Shown here: positions 8,841-16,716 of the stretch, piece by piece
Layout of the letters: each line of letters starts with the position of its first letter
How positions within the stretch are numbered: position 1 is the stretch's first letter
NCBI GenBank assembly: GCA_030674155.1
Contig: CM060334.1
Span: 42,772,105-42,797,104 of the forward strand
Reading direction: 5' to 3'
Source: Stramonita haemastoma
Lineage: Eukaryota > Mollusca > Gastropoda > Neogastropoda > Muricidae
DNA length: 25,000 nt
The notes under the pieces: generated by a model
Seen by the model: only the letters and a program-made list of their open reading frames with translations
What the model was told of the DNA's origin: nothing
Databases searched by the model: none
Position numbers and translations under genes: made by a program

Positions 8841-9064
8841 GTCCTTCGGATGAGACTATAAACCGAGGCCCGTGTGCGAACGCACGCAGAACATCTTGCG
8901 CACACGTTAAATCCTGTTCCGCTTTTCGTCAGAGAAGGCCATCGTGTGCCGGTAGGAACAGATGACATTTACAAAACTGCATACACACGGGGACTGGATG
9001 AAAAAAGCACATGAATGCTTATCCCATTATCCTCAATATAAAAGAATAAAAGAATAAATAAAAC
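8841..9064 (+). mobile_element. SINE A, head missing
   Basis: Begins at the core (GTCCTTCGGATGAGACTATA, 8841-8860) and continues through CGAACGCACGCAGAACATC, TCCTGTTCCGCTTTTCG, GGCCATCGTGTGCCGG, TTTACAAAACTGCATACAC and ATCCCATTATCCTCA to a TAAAAGAATAAA tail. The tRNA-like head is absent and a CA array precedes it. Opposite in orientation to most A copies here. Confidence 0.85.
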
Positions 9065-9183
9065 ACATACAGGGTGATGCAGATTTCGGGCTGCAGAAGG
9101 CAGTGACATACTTTCGCCAGATGAAACAGCAGGGAAAAAATTGCTGCTGGTTGCTGTGGGTCTATCCACCTATCAACCCACTG
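9065..9183. other. unassigned spacer
   Basis: Unique-looking 119 bp between two SINE A copies. No domain was recognised in any frame. Confidence 0.4.
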
Positions 9184-9490
9184 TTTTATTTTATTTCATT
9201 TTATTCTTTTATATCGAAGATAATGGAACCAGCACTCGTGAACTTTTTTTTTTACATCCAGTCCCCGTGTGTAAGCAGTTTTGTCAATCTTGTCATCTGT
9301 TCCCACCGGCACACGATGGCCTACTCTTAGGAAAAGCGGAACAGGATTTAACGTGTGCGCGAGATGAACTGCGTGCGTTCGCACACGGGGGCCTCGGTTT
9401 ATCGTCTCATCCGAAGGACTTTTAGGAGAGTGGAGTCGGCACTGATGTTAACTCCCGAGGAAAAATCCCCTCGACCGGGAATCGAACCAG
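9184..9490 (-). mobile_element. SINE A, head partly degraded
   Basis: On the minus strand it retains the B-box GGTTCGATTCCC, the core and the full family A body, ending in the tail at 9184-9210. The A-box half of the head cannot be recognised with confidence beyond 9490. It faces the plus-strand SINE A at 8841-9064, so the two tails point towards each other across a 119-bp spacer. Confidence 0.82.
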
Positions 9491-9546
9491 CTGTTAAGTT
9501 GAACTGCCCACAACTGTCAGCCTAATGACTTGGATGAACGGGAAGG

Positions 9547-9648
9547 CGGATCGGTGGTCTAGGTGGAAACACACCTGCAAGACAAAATCTACAGACAAGA
9601 TGTCCTATCTCTGGAGCCAGAGAGAAAGAGAAGAGAGAGAGAGGAGAG

Positions 9649-9696
<48 letters not shown>

Positions 9697-9729
9697 GGGG
9701 GGTGGGGGTTTAAGCCTTTTTTTTTTTTT
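9547..9729 (+). mobile_element. module upstream of SINE C with extra A-box and GA expansion
   Basis: A TGGTCTAGGTGG motif at 9555-9566 is identical to the A-box of the SINE C copy at 10328-10752. The shared module (AATCTACAGACAAGATG, TATCTCTGGAGCCAGAG) follows from 9573. Its GAGAAAGAG seed is expanded into a GA array (9617-9694) compared with 7177-7262. It ends in TTTAAGCC and poly-T directly before the SINE C head, giving two tRNA-like A-boxes in tandem. Confidence 0.6.
9617..9694. repeat. (GA)n microsatellite
   Basis: GA/GGAGA repeats inside the module upstream of SINE C. The matching site at 7215-7230 is only CAGAGAGAAAGAGG. Confidence 0.92.
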
Positions 9730-9993
9730 AAATAGATGTCTAGAGGTAACGTGCCTAACAAGACAGCTAAAAGTCCCGGTCGGTGTGTGCGGTGGTTCGA
9801 ATCCCGTTTGGGCCTAAAACTTTTCCCCCATCCATAAGACCATAAAGTGGTAGTCTGGATGCTAGCTAGTCTTTCGGGTGAGACGATAAGCTGAGGTCCC
9901 GTGTGTTACACCATCATTATTTAGCGCACGTAAAAGGACCCACGGCAACAAGGGGGTTGTCTCTGGCAAAATTTTGTAAACAAAAGCCACTCT
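9730..9993 (+). mobile_element. SINE C head and core, joined to SINE B
   Basis: A-box-like ATGTCTAGAGG (9736-9746), perfect B-box GGTTCGAATCC (9794-9804), core GTCTTTCGGGTGAGACGATA (9869-9888), then TTTAGCGCACGTAAAAGGAC, ACGGCAACAAGGGGG and the GGCAAAATTTTGTAAAC block up to GCCACTCTG. At 9993/9994 the sequence switches to SINE B. The remaining 150 bp or so of C do not resume after B ends at 10230, so a simple nested insertion is not supported. Confidence 0.83.
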
Positions 9994-10230
9994 GGTTACC
10001 AAGTGGATGGGTGACTGTTTGCATGCATTGGCTTCAAAACAGTTCCCCCAGTTCACCCAGCTGTAAATAGGTACCTGCCCTTTTTAGGGTCAGGGAAGGT
10101 AAAGCAGTGAGGGAGAGGAGATGGGCGCCACCGCCCTCAACATGCTGGCCCCTACTAGAGAAGATGAGGTCTTTGATGTCTTGCTCCCCAATGACCACAT
10201 AGGTTATGGGGCACCTTTACCCTTACCTTT
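9994..10230 (+). mobile_element. SINE B lacking its tRNA-like arm
   Basis: Enters B inside the 5S-like segment at GGTTACCAAGTGGATGGGTG and runs to the CACCTTTACCCTTACC end followed by T6. All expected body blocks are present, including CTCAACATGCTGGCCCC. Confidence 0.83.
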
Positions 10231-10327
10231 TTTGCAGTCAGTTGCGCTCTAAATCTTTTTCAGTAAGAATAAAGGAAACACAGATTCACAAAGTTGGAAT
10301 GCGGATACCTGTGTTGTGGGCAAAATG
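10231..10327. other. unassigned spacer
   Basis: Short sequence between SINE B and the tail of an opposite-strand SINE C. Nothing was recognised. Confidence 0.4.
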
Positions 10328-10582
10328 TATTTTTTTTTGTATTTTGTATTTTGTACCACTTTATGTCACGGCAGATTTCTCTGCGTGAAATTCGGGCTGT
10401 TCTCCCCGGGGAGAGCGCGTCGCCACATGTGCAGCGCCTACCCATTTTTTTTTCTTTTTCCTGCATGCAAGTGTATTTGTTTCCATATCAGAGTGGCTTT
10501 TTTCTACAGAATTTTGCCAGGGACAACCCCCTTGTTGCAGTGGGTTCTTTTACGTGCGCTAAATAGTGGTGTGTAACACACG

Positions 10583-10613
<31 letters not shown>

Positions 10614-10752
10614 TAGCGCCCAGACCACCACTCATGGTCTAATGGATGGGGGAAAAGTTTTGGGTCTAAACGGGGTACAAACCACCGCACACTCCGACCG
10701 GACTTTTTGCTTTCTAGGCAAGGCGCGTGACCACCTAGACCACCGACCCACC
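10328..10752 (-). mobile_element. SINE C, best-preserved full-length copy
   Basis: On the minus strand: A-box TGGTCTAGGTGG (complement of 10731-10742), B-box-like GGTTTGTACCC (complement of 10673-10683), core GTCTTTCGGATGAGACGATA, then GCGCACGTAAAAGAACCCAC, TTGTCCCTGGCAAAATTC, GTAGAAAAAAGCCACTCTGA, AACAAATACACTTGCATGC, GTGGCGACGCGCTCTCC and CCGAATTTCACGCAGAG. It ends in a tail of repeated ACAAAAT units (plus strand 10328-10356). It is the best local reference for family C. Confidence 0.87.
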
Positions 10753-10756
10753 CACC

Positions 10757-10855
10757 GAAAATGCTTGCATATGCAAAAAATCTCACCATTGGTGAACCTC
10801 AGAACTCAATCTGAGGAATACAAAAAAAAAGAAAAAATAGAATAAGAAAAGAAAA
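10757..10855 (+). mobile_element. SINE E tail fragment with A-rich end
   Basis: Plus-strand tail: TGCATATGCAAAAAATCTCA, CCATTGGTGAACCTCAGA, then an A-rich end (10818-10855). It defines the polarity of the family E tail. No head is present; it lies next to the head of SINE C. Confidence 0.65.
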
Positions 10856-11867
10856 TGTCATGAAAGAATACAATATCACCTTTCTAGCAGAAATCCAATA
10901 CTTTTTGAATCAAAGAGGTTTTAAACGGTGTTTGTAATAAACAGGAAACCCATCATGAATGAAGGAACCCTTAACAAAAGAACACGGATGAAAGAGATAA
11001 CAAACCAGAGACATGTACCTCCAAATCTACAGGTTGCTGATATCCTTTTAGCTTGAAGCCTGTGTGTGTGACAGATACCTACCTCACAGAGACCGAACCA
11101 AGCGAGTAAGACTGCACACAATGGCCCTTTCAACGGTTCGTCGCCTGCCTTCAAAAGACCGTCTGCCTGTGACTGTTCGTCTGCTCAGTCAGCTCTGTTC
11201 CCTGTCTGTGTTCCCCGTCTGTGCACTCACAGGAATCCTCATTGTGCGCACGCTCACAAAGAACCGGAACCGGAACCTTTGTCAGTCAGTGAGGATCAAA
11301 AGCTCCTTTGTGAGCTGTTTTTTTTTTATTGATGTGTCAGCGTTTTCTTTCTCTATGATCTGTTTCGTTTTGATGTTGAGATATACGTTCATTGACAATA
11401 AAGAATCCAGGAGGGTATAGCAGAGAGGGAGAAAACGGGAATGGCAGAAATTCAAAAAAGAAACCAAGAGGTTGAGGAGAGAATCTATGAATAAACCCGT
11501 TTAAATTGTCATATAATGGAACATGCTTTCAGGCAAAATACACACAAGTTTGAAAGATGAATATAATATGCAAGAATGGATTTGTTAGACTGCTAAACAC
11601 TCTAATGTAAAAATACTAGGTGGCTTGAATGATCGATAGTTATATGCAAGAATGATTTTCTTATCTGGATTATAAAAGAGGGTTGTTACAACTGCAGACT
11701 ATCCAAACATGTGTTACGGCTTTAAAATGATTCGAATACAATACTGGCGAATCTTGCTTTTGTGCTTATTGGTTTTATGACTTTGAATAACCAACTGGCT
11801 GTACAGAAAAGCTACATGTACCCCCAACAATAAAATAGCCCGTCCAAAATGTAACACTGGCGAAAAC
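10856..11867. other. long low-repeat stretch, no gene recognised
   Basis: About 1 kb of sequence without microsatellites. A 118-codon plus-strand frame (11064-11420) shows a hydrophobic Ser/Val/Leu/Phe-rich composition but no recognisable domain. ATATGCAAGAATG occurs twice (near 11567 and 11642) without wider similarity. It could be intron or intergenic DNA. Confidence 0.5.
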
Positions 11868-11955
11868 AGATTTTCTTTTGTTCCTCGGCCAGAGCTCTGA
11901 GGTTCACCAATGGTGAGATTTTGTGTATGGGACCATTTTTGCCCACTAGAAACTG
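11868..11955 (-). mobile_element. SINE E tail fragment
   Basis: Plus-strand reading TTCTTTTGTTCCTCGGCCAG, AGCTCTGAGGTTCACCAATG, then GTGTATGGGACC is the complement of the family E tail, including its A-rich end. No head is present. Confidence 0.68.
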
Positions 11956-12105
11956 GAAATTAATTTTTATCATACCTGCAAAATGTCTTTTTTGTAAATG
12001 CTGTTGTACACAATTGATAAAGTTCTTCACTAGACACCATAATTACAACATGGAAATCCAGCATAACTGGGTCAATGGCCAATGGCAAAATTAGCATGGC
12101 CCTGT
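11956..12105. other. unassigned spacer
   Basis: Low-repeat sequence. No gene signal was recognised. Confidence 0.4.
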
Positions 12106-12125
12106 CTTTTACCAAGTCTAAGTGT

Positions 12126-12413
12126 GGTGGGATAGCTCAGTGGTCAGAGCGCTTGCTTTCCCCCAGTCAAGTTAAGCAGCATCAAGCATGGTTACCAATT
12201 GGATGGGTGACCGTTTGCGGGCCTTGGCTTCAGTACAGTCCCCCCAGTTCACCCAGATGTAAGTGAGTACCTGCCCTCTTTAGGGTCGGGTAGGTAAAGC
12301 AGCGAGGGAGAGGAGATGGCGCCGCCCTCAATATGCTGGCCCCTAGAGAAGCTGAGGTCTCTGATGCCTCACTCCCCTATGACCACATAGGTTATGGGAC
12401 ACCTTTACCTTAC
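12126..12413 (+). mobile_element. SINE B, full-length reference copy (tRNA/5S composite head)
   Basis: The tRNA-like arm has A-box TAGCTCAGTGG at 12133-12143, then TCAGAGCGCTTGCTTTCCCC. No tRNA-type B-box follows. Instead 12169-12214 reads AAGTTAAGCAGCATCAAGC, TGGTTACCAATTGGATGGG and TGACCG, closely matching the order and sequence of the 5S rRNA internal control region (A box, intermediate element, C box). The body blocks are CTTCAGTACAG, AGTGAGTACCTGCCC, AGGGTCGG, CAGCGAGGGAGAGGAGATGG, ATATGCTGGCCCCTAG and GGTTATGGGACACC. The 3' end is pyrimidine-rich (CCTTTACCTTACCTTTT), not poly-A. A possible 9-bp flanking duplication CTTTTACCA occurs at 12106-12114 and 12414-12422, though part of it may belong to the element's own end. 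Confidence 0.88.
12133..12214 (+). promoter_or_regulatory. composite pol III promoter-like region of SINE B
   Basis: A tRNA-type A-box (12133-12143) is followed by a 5S-type internal control region (12169-12214). Known SINE heads are usually tRNA-, 7SL- or 5S-derived (SINE3 class). Two promoter types in series within one head is what the sequence shows; whether either is active is unknown. Confidence 0.6.
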
Positions 12414-12422
12414 CTTTTACCA

Positions 12423-12746
12423 TGTGGGTTAAAAAAATCTTATTCTTGTTGTAGGGTGACTACAAGTCTCCTGACTGTAAAATCTGGACGAAACAGATCC
12501 CAAATTGATTGTCTGTTATGTAAACATATGGTCAAGTGTTCTGAGGTGCTGGATTAAATCTGACAATTAGGAATTCACCATGACCTACTGTAAACAGCTG
12601 GCCAGTACATGCGGCCACTGGATCAGCAAACAGCATTAAACACAGGCCCTGTCTGGGTTCATGCACGTTCACACCACATGTGTCTGCATTGAAAACCTTG
12701 GAACTTGCAACGATCTTCCCCTATGCACCTTTTACTTTCAGATGTG
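12423..12746. other. low-repeat spacer
   Basis: Unique-looking mixed sequence. No coding or RNA signal was recognised. Confidence 0.45.
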
Positions 12747-12985
12747 TCATGTCGTAGCTCTATCCGTTTCACATTGAGAGGTCAACATGAATAGCTTAAA
12801 TGTCCTGTATCATGTAGCAGCTCATTCATTCCAGACTGAGAGGTCTTCTTGAAAAGCTTGAAATGTCCTGTTTCATGTCGTAGCTCATCCGTTTGACACT
12901 GAGAGGTTTACACAAATAGCTTAAAATGTCCAGTTCATGTCGTAGCTCATCCATTTTCAGATTGAGATGTCTACACAAAAGTGGA
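12747..12985. repeat. 63-bp minisatellite, about 3.8 units
   Basis: Units start at 12747, 12810, 12873 and 12935 (periods 63, 63, 62). Each begins TCATGTCGTAGCTCATCCG or a variant, continues with TGAGAGGT and ends in AGCTTAAAATGTCC or a variant. The units differ by about 10-20 %, so the duplication is not recent. The minus-strand frame at 12826-13008 is open through more than two units, probably because the period is a multiple of three. Confidence 0.85.
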
Positions 12986-13323
12986 TTAGAATGGTCCTCC
13001 CAAGTCATACGGTTGAAAAGGCTTGTCTGTCAGCACCCACAGTGATGATGATAGAGAAAGAATACACAGTTTGGTGCCGAGACTATAACTCATTTTCGTC
13101 TATTCTGTCTGACATCTCTCATGAAATCTTATCAACAGCTGGATTGTTTTCTTACATTCCAACTAAAGGTGGTATGGGTGCTAGTCTTTCAGCAAGCACA
13201 GTCAACTAAAGTGTGAGTATGCAACATAAATCTTGACAGAAAAAACAACACTATGAAAACGTCAAGAAAATTGACTCAGAAATTCATAAAAAACAGAACT
13301 ATGAATTTTCTGATGTGATTCAT
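12986..13323. other. low-repeat spacer
   Basis: An 80-codon plus-strand frame (12967-13209) crosses from the minisatellite into this stretch. It has mixed amino-acid composition but no recognised motif. No splice-supported exon was identified. Confidence 0.45.
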
Positions 13324-13443
13324 TTTTTTTTGTTTAAACATTTCTTGGCTAGAGCTGTGAGGTTCACCAATGGTGACATTTTGTGTATGCGACCGTTTTT
13401 GCTCACCATGAAGGTAGCTGCATTTTGACTTCAGGGATTAAGA
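13324..13443 (-). mobile_element. SINE E tail fragment, longest
   Basis: Plus-strand blocks TTGGCTAGAGCTGTGAGG, TTCACCAATGGTGACATT, TTGTGTATGCGACCG, GCTCACCATGAAGGTAGCTG and TGACTTCAGGGATTA are the complement of the 3' half of the copy at 23812-24146. The tRNA-like head is absent. Confidence 0.72.
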
Positions 13444-13734
13444 TATTATGATTAAAGAATTTGACACCAAAGCAATAATTACATGCTTGCAGTACGGTTT
13501 AAACTGATCAAACATTCCGGGACATTATTAAACTTAATATCAATGGTCAGAGATTAAAATAAACCCAACTCTTTCCTTCATACAAAACAATTCTAGCTTT
13601 AAAATGTGAACTCAAAAGACTTCGCAGTTGGCAGTAATGTGATTAATGGTGTTGTGTGCACATTGTGTATTCTAGCGTTATCTTGTAATCTTTTTCTGGG
13701 CAGGAGTGTCTGCTCCTCTCTTCTCTTCTCTGTC
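13444..13734. other. low-repeat spacer
   Basis: AT-rich sequence before a large pyrimidine repeat block. A long plus-strand frame starts at 13606 but becomes Ser/Leu/Val/Cys low complexity once it enters the repeat. Confidence 0.45.
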
Positions 13735-13765
13735 TCTTCTGTTCGCTGTCTGTCTGTCTGTCTTC

Positions 13766-13850
<85 letters not shown>

Positions 13851-14245
13851 ACGTCTATGTATGTCTCTGTGTGTTGTGTCTCTTTCTATGTCTCTTCCTC
13901 TATCTCTTTCTCTGTCTCTCTGTCTGTCTGTCTGTCTGTCTGTCTTCTTCTGTCTCTGTTTGTGTCTCTCTGTCTCTTTGTGTGTGTCTCTGTCTCTCTT
14001 TTTCGCTCTGTCTCTCTCTCTGTCTCTCTTTCTGTCTGTCTCTTTCTGTCTCCCCCTCTCTGTCCCTCTCTGTTTGTCTGTCTCTCTTTCTCTCTATCTC
14101 TGTCACTCCCTCTGTCTGTCTCTATCTCCTCTCTCTGTCTGTCTTTCTATCTCTGTCTCTCTCTCTGTCTGTCTCTCTCTATCCCCCCCCTCTCTCTCTG
14201 GCTCTGTATCTGTCCCTCTCTCTCTCTCTCCCTCTCCAATCTCTC

Positions 14246-14285
<40 letters not shown>

Positions 14286-14393
14286 GTGTGTGTGTGTGTG
14301 TTGTGTGTGTGTGTGTGTGCTTTTCTGTCTCTCTCTATGTCTCTGTCTCTCTCTCTCTGTCTCTCTCTGTGTCTGTCTCTGTCTCTCTCTAAG
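13735..14393. repeat. CT / CTGT microsatellite with internal TG array
   Basis: About 660 bp of CTCT and CTGT units with a TG-rich segment at 14247-14320. The open frames of up to 427 codons over it are translated repeats. Confidence 0.95.
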
Positions 14394-14530
14394 TCAACAA
14401 AGGCGGGGATGGATGTTTATCTATGTTCTGAAGTGGGTTCTGGTTTATCTTTGGGTGGCACTGAACAGTTGGGAGATCACGTGACGACAGCCAACACCTT
14501 CTTGATGGGATTGTTGAACAACAATAAACA
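14394..14530. other. short unique spacer
   Basis: Mixed-composition sequence between two pyrimidine repeat blocks. Nothing was recognised. Confidence 0.4.
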
Positions 14531-14870
14531 GCCTCCTCCTCCTCCTCCTCCTCATTCTTCTTTTTCTTCTTCTTCTCCTCTTCTTTCTTGTTCTTGTTGT
14601 TGTTCTTCTTCTTCGCAATTCTTCTTGTTCTTGTTCTTGTTCTTCTCCGCAATTCTTCTTCTTCTTTTCTTCTTCTTCGCAATTCTTCTTCCTCTTCTTC
14701 TTCTTTGCAATTCTTCTTCTCCTTCTTGTTCTTGTTCTTCTTCGCAATTCTTATTCTGCTTCTTCGCAATTCTTCTTCTTCGCAATTCTTCTTTTTCGCA
14801 ATTCTTCTTCTTCTTTGCAATTCTTCTTTTTTTCGCAATTCTTCTTCTTCGCAATTCTTCTATCTGGTTC
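14531..14870. repeat. TTC/TCC tract with eleven-copy GCAATT minisatellite
   Basis: CTCCTC and TTC repeats in which GCAATT recurs at 14615, 14649, 14679, 14707, 14744, 14766, 14782, 14798, 14817, 14835 and 14851. In the right half the period settles to 16-19 bp with unit TTCGCAATTCTTCTTC. The GAA/TTC composition is prone to triplex formation. Confidence 0.88.
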
Positions 14871-14940
14871 TTTCTTCTCTTCTTGATGATCCTTTTCGAC
14901 TATTTCCTTCTTCTGTATCATTTTCCTCTCTCACTCCCGC

Positions 14941-15010
14941 ATATCATCATCATCATCGCCACCATCATCATCGCCATTATCATGATCATCACATTATTCA
15001 TCCGTCATCA
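14941..15010. repeat. CAT trinucleotide repeat
   Basis: CATCATCAT, CACCATCATCATCGCCAT and related units on the plus strand. Confidence 0.8.
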
Positions 15011-15142
15011 TCGGCTTATTACTTCTCTTTTTTTTCTTCACCTCCTTCTCCTTGTCCACTTTTGTTTGGCTATAAAGAAAATGGCAATAACGATGATTGA
15101 CTCGATACGTACACATTGCTGCTGCCGCTGCCGCAGGTAAAT

Positions 15143-15262
15143 TGATGATGATGGAGGAGGATGACGATGATGATGACGACGACGATGGTGATGATAATGG
15201 TGATGACGACGACAATGATGATGATGATAGCAATGCTGCGTGCTGCTGCTGAAGATGATGAT
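15143..15262. repeat. GAT/GAC trinucleotide repeat
   Basis: GATGATGAT, GACGACGAC and AATGATGATG units, complementary in sense to the CAT array 130 bp to the left. GCTGCTGCCGCTGCCGC lies at 15116-15134 and GCTGCTGCTG at 15241-15250. Confidence 0.82.
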
Positions 15263-15511
15263 GACAGTGTCACAAAAATAGAGTGATGCACGGCAGACAT
15301 AACTGTCATCGCCTACATCATCTACGCTCTCACTACGATGGTCAGGCCATACCGCTGTTCTTTATTCTCTGGAATCCAAGACTCTCTGTGTGTACTCTAC
15401 AATCTGGGCAGTGGGTCATGTTGATCTGATGGGAATGGATAGAGTTGCTTTCTTTGATAGGTGACTATGCACGTATATCTCGACCCGCTCACGTGCAGAT
15501 ACGTGGGGAAT
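15263..15511. other. low-repeat spacer
   Basis: Mixed-composition sequence with no recognised gene or repeat. It lies next to the 3' end of element D. Confidence 0.45.
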
Positions 15512-15787
15512 GGTGTATAATTATGTAAGAGTGGACTTGGATGTGATGTCCATTCTGCACAGCTTCTGGGTGTGTATAGCTAGCCACTTAGGAAGTATGA
15601 CTCTAAAAAGAGGTTGCATAATTGTACCGTTACCATGAAGGCAAGAGTATGCAATGGAGGGCTTTCGTCCATCGACAAGGAACAGGCATTGCACAATTCG
15701 AGTTGTGTCCGATATTTAGTACACAACGCTGCTGCTGCGACAGGGCTCTGATCGCATGCGAGGTAATCTACTTACCACCACCATCAC
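15512..15787 (-). mobile_element. element D, copy 2
   Basis: The reverse complement aligns with 7675-7950 over the whole length with small indels. Its conserved start (GTGATGG, complement at 15781-15787) abuts a CA array, and its conserved end (GTCCACTCT, then TACAT) lies near 15527. The two copies are in opposite orientation about 7.6 kb apart. Confidence 0.7.
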
Positions 15788-15892
15788 ACACACACACACT
15801 ACTACACACACACACACACACTATATTATTATATTATTATTTATTATTATATATCATATATTATTATATATTATATATATATATATATATAA
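15784..15892. repeat. CA / TTA / TA compound microsatellite
   Basis: CA at 15784-15821, TATTAT units at 15822-15872, then TA to 15892. Confidence 0.88.
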
Positions 15893-15914
15893 ATTATGGG
15901 GGACAGGGGAAGGG

Positions 15915-15980
15915 GGTTGTTTTTTCCATCCCTTAACCAGAGCTCTCAGGTTCCCCAATGGTGACATTTCACGTGAGCAT
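15915..15980 (-). mobile_element. SINE E tail fragment, short
   Basis: Plus-strand AACCAGAGCTCTCAGGTTCC then CCAATGGTGACATTTC is the complement of the E tail. Only about 45 bp align well. Confidence 0.5.
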
Positions 15981-16024
15981 CCAATGTAACCTCATCTTAC
16001 TTTGGGAATGCTGTCTAAACACGA

Positions 16025-16326
16025 TACCTCCAGTGTACATACAGTTTGCTTTTTTAATTCCGTCATCCGTTCCCACTAGCAGATAATGGCCTATTCTTCC
16101 AAAAAAGGTGGAACAGGTATTTCACATTGTGCGCACGATGTTCTCATGAGTTCACACACGGGACCTCAGTTTATAGTCTCATCTGAAAGACTTTGGAGAG
16201 TGGACTCGGTTACTGATTTGTTACCTCCATAAGAAAACTTCCCCTTGAACGGGTGCCTCAGTAGGGAGTGGTTCAAACCTGGGCCATCAGAGCATGAACA
16301 CAACGCTCTAACCACGAGGCTATTGC
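16025..16326 (-). mobile_element. SINE A, tail missing
   Basis: The minus strand carries the tRNA-like head with A-box TAGCCTCGTGG (complement of 16312-16322) and B-box-like AGGTTTGAACCA (complement of 16269-16280), then the core and body as far as the TACATACAGT region. The ATTCCATTATCC block and A-rich tail are missing at 16025. A C-rich run of 18 (16326-16343) replaces the extreme 5' end. Confidence 0.82.
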
Positions 16327-16343
16327 CCCCCCCCCCCCCCCCC

Positions 16344-16551
16344 TAAGAATGATACATGATTGCTGTTGACAATGACCTAATCTGACAAGTATGGTGACAA
16401 TTTCCTGCATTGATCCTGAGCCCAAACAAACTGAGCTATCAGATTGGTTAAATATAGGGTCAGGTAGATAAGATGTTTTGGTTGTTACTGGTGTTATATC
16501 AACACGTTGACCCTGTGTGACTAGTATGGCAAGGACTTTTATCTATGCTTG
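16344..16551. other. unassigned spacer
   Basis: Low-repeat sequence. TGACCTAAT-like words near 16371 resemble the adjacent minisatellite unit and may be an older, diverged repeat. Confidence 0.4.
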
Positions 16552-16707
16552 TTTACCATGTTTGACCTAATTCAGCTGATAGGTTTTGGGAATTCCTTTA
16601 CAAGTGTTTACCATGTTTTGACCTAATTTGACTGATAGGTTTGGGATTTCCTTTATGAGTGTTTTGAAATACTGATCTGATTCGACATGGAATTTCCTCT
16701 ACCAGTG
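16552..16707. repeat. 55-bp minisatellite, about 2.8 units
   Basis: Units begin at 16552, 16607 and 16662. Shared words are TTTACCATG, TTGACCTAATT, CTGATAGGTTT, GGGAATTCCTTTA or a variant, and AGTG at the end. The third unit is more diverged. Confidence 0.75.
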
Positions 16708-16716
16708 ATATCAGTT

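Noticed and set aside
9065..9183. Possible coding remnant between two SINE A copies
   Set aside because: Frames are short, interrupted and match no family I recognise.
11064..11420. 118-codon plus-strand frame in a repeat-poor stretch
   Set aside because: No recognised domain or splice support. A frame of this length is expected by chance among many candidates in 25 kb.
12747..12985. CRISPR-like array from regular 63-bp repeats
   Set aside because: Units are tandem without unique spacers, diverge by point changes, and the genome is eukaryotic.
13606..15140. Long plus-strand open frames (up to 427 codons) rich in Ser, Leu, Val and Cys
   Set aside because: They translate CT/CTGT/TG and TTC repeats, are open in several overlapping frames at once, and contain no domain.
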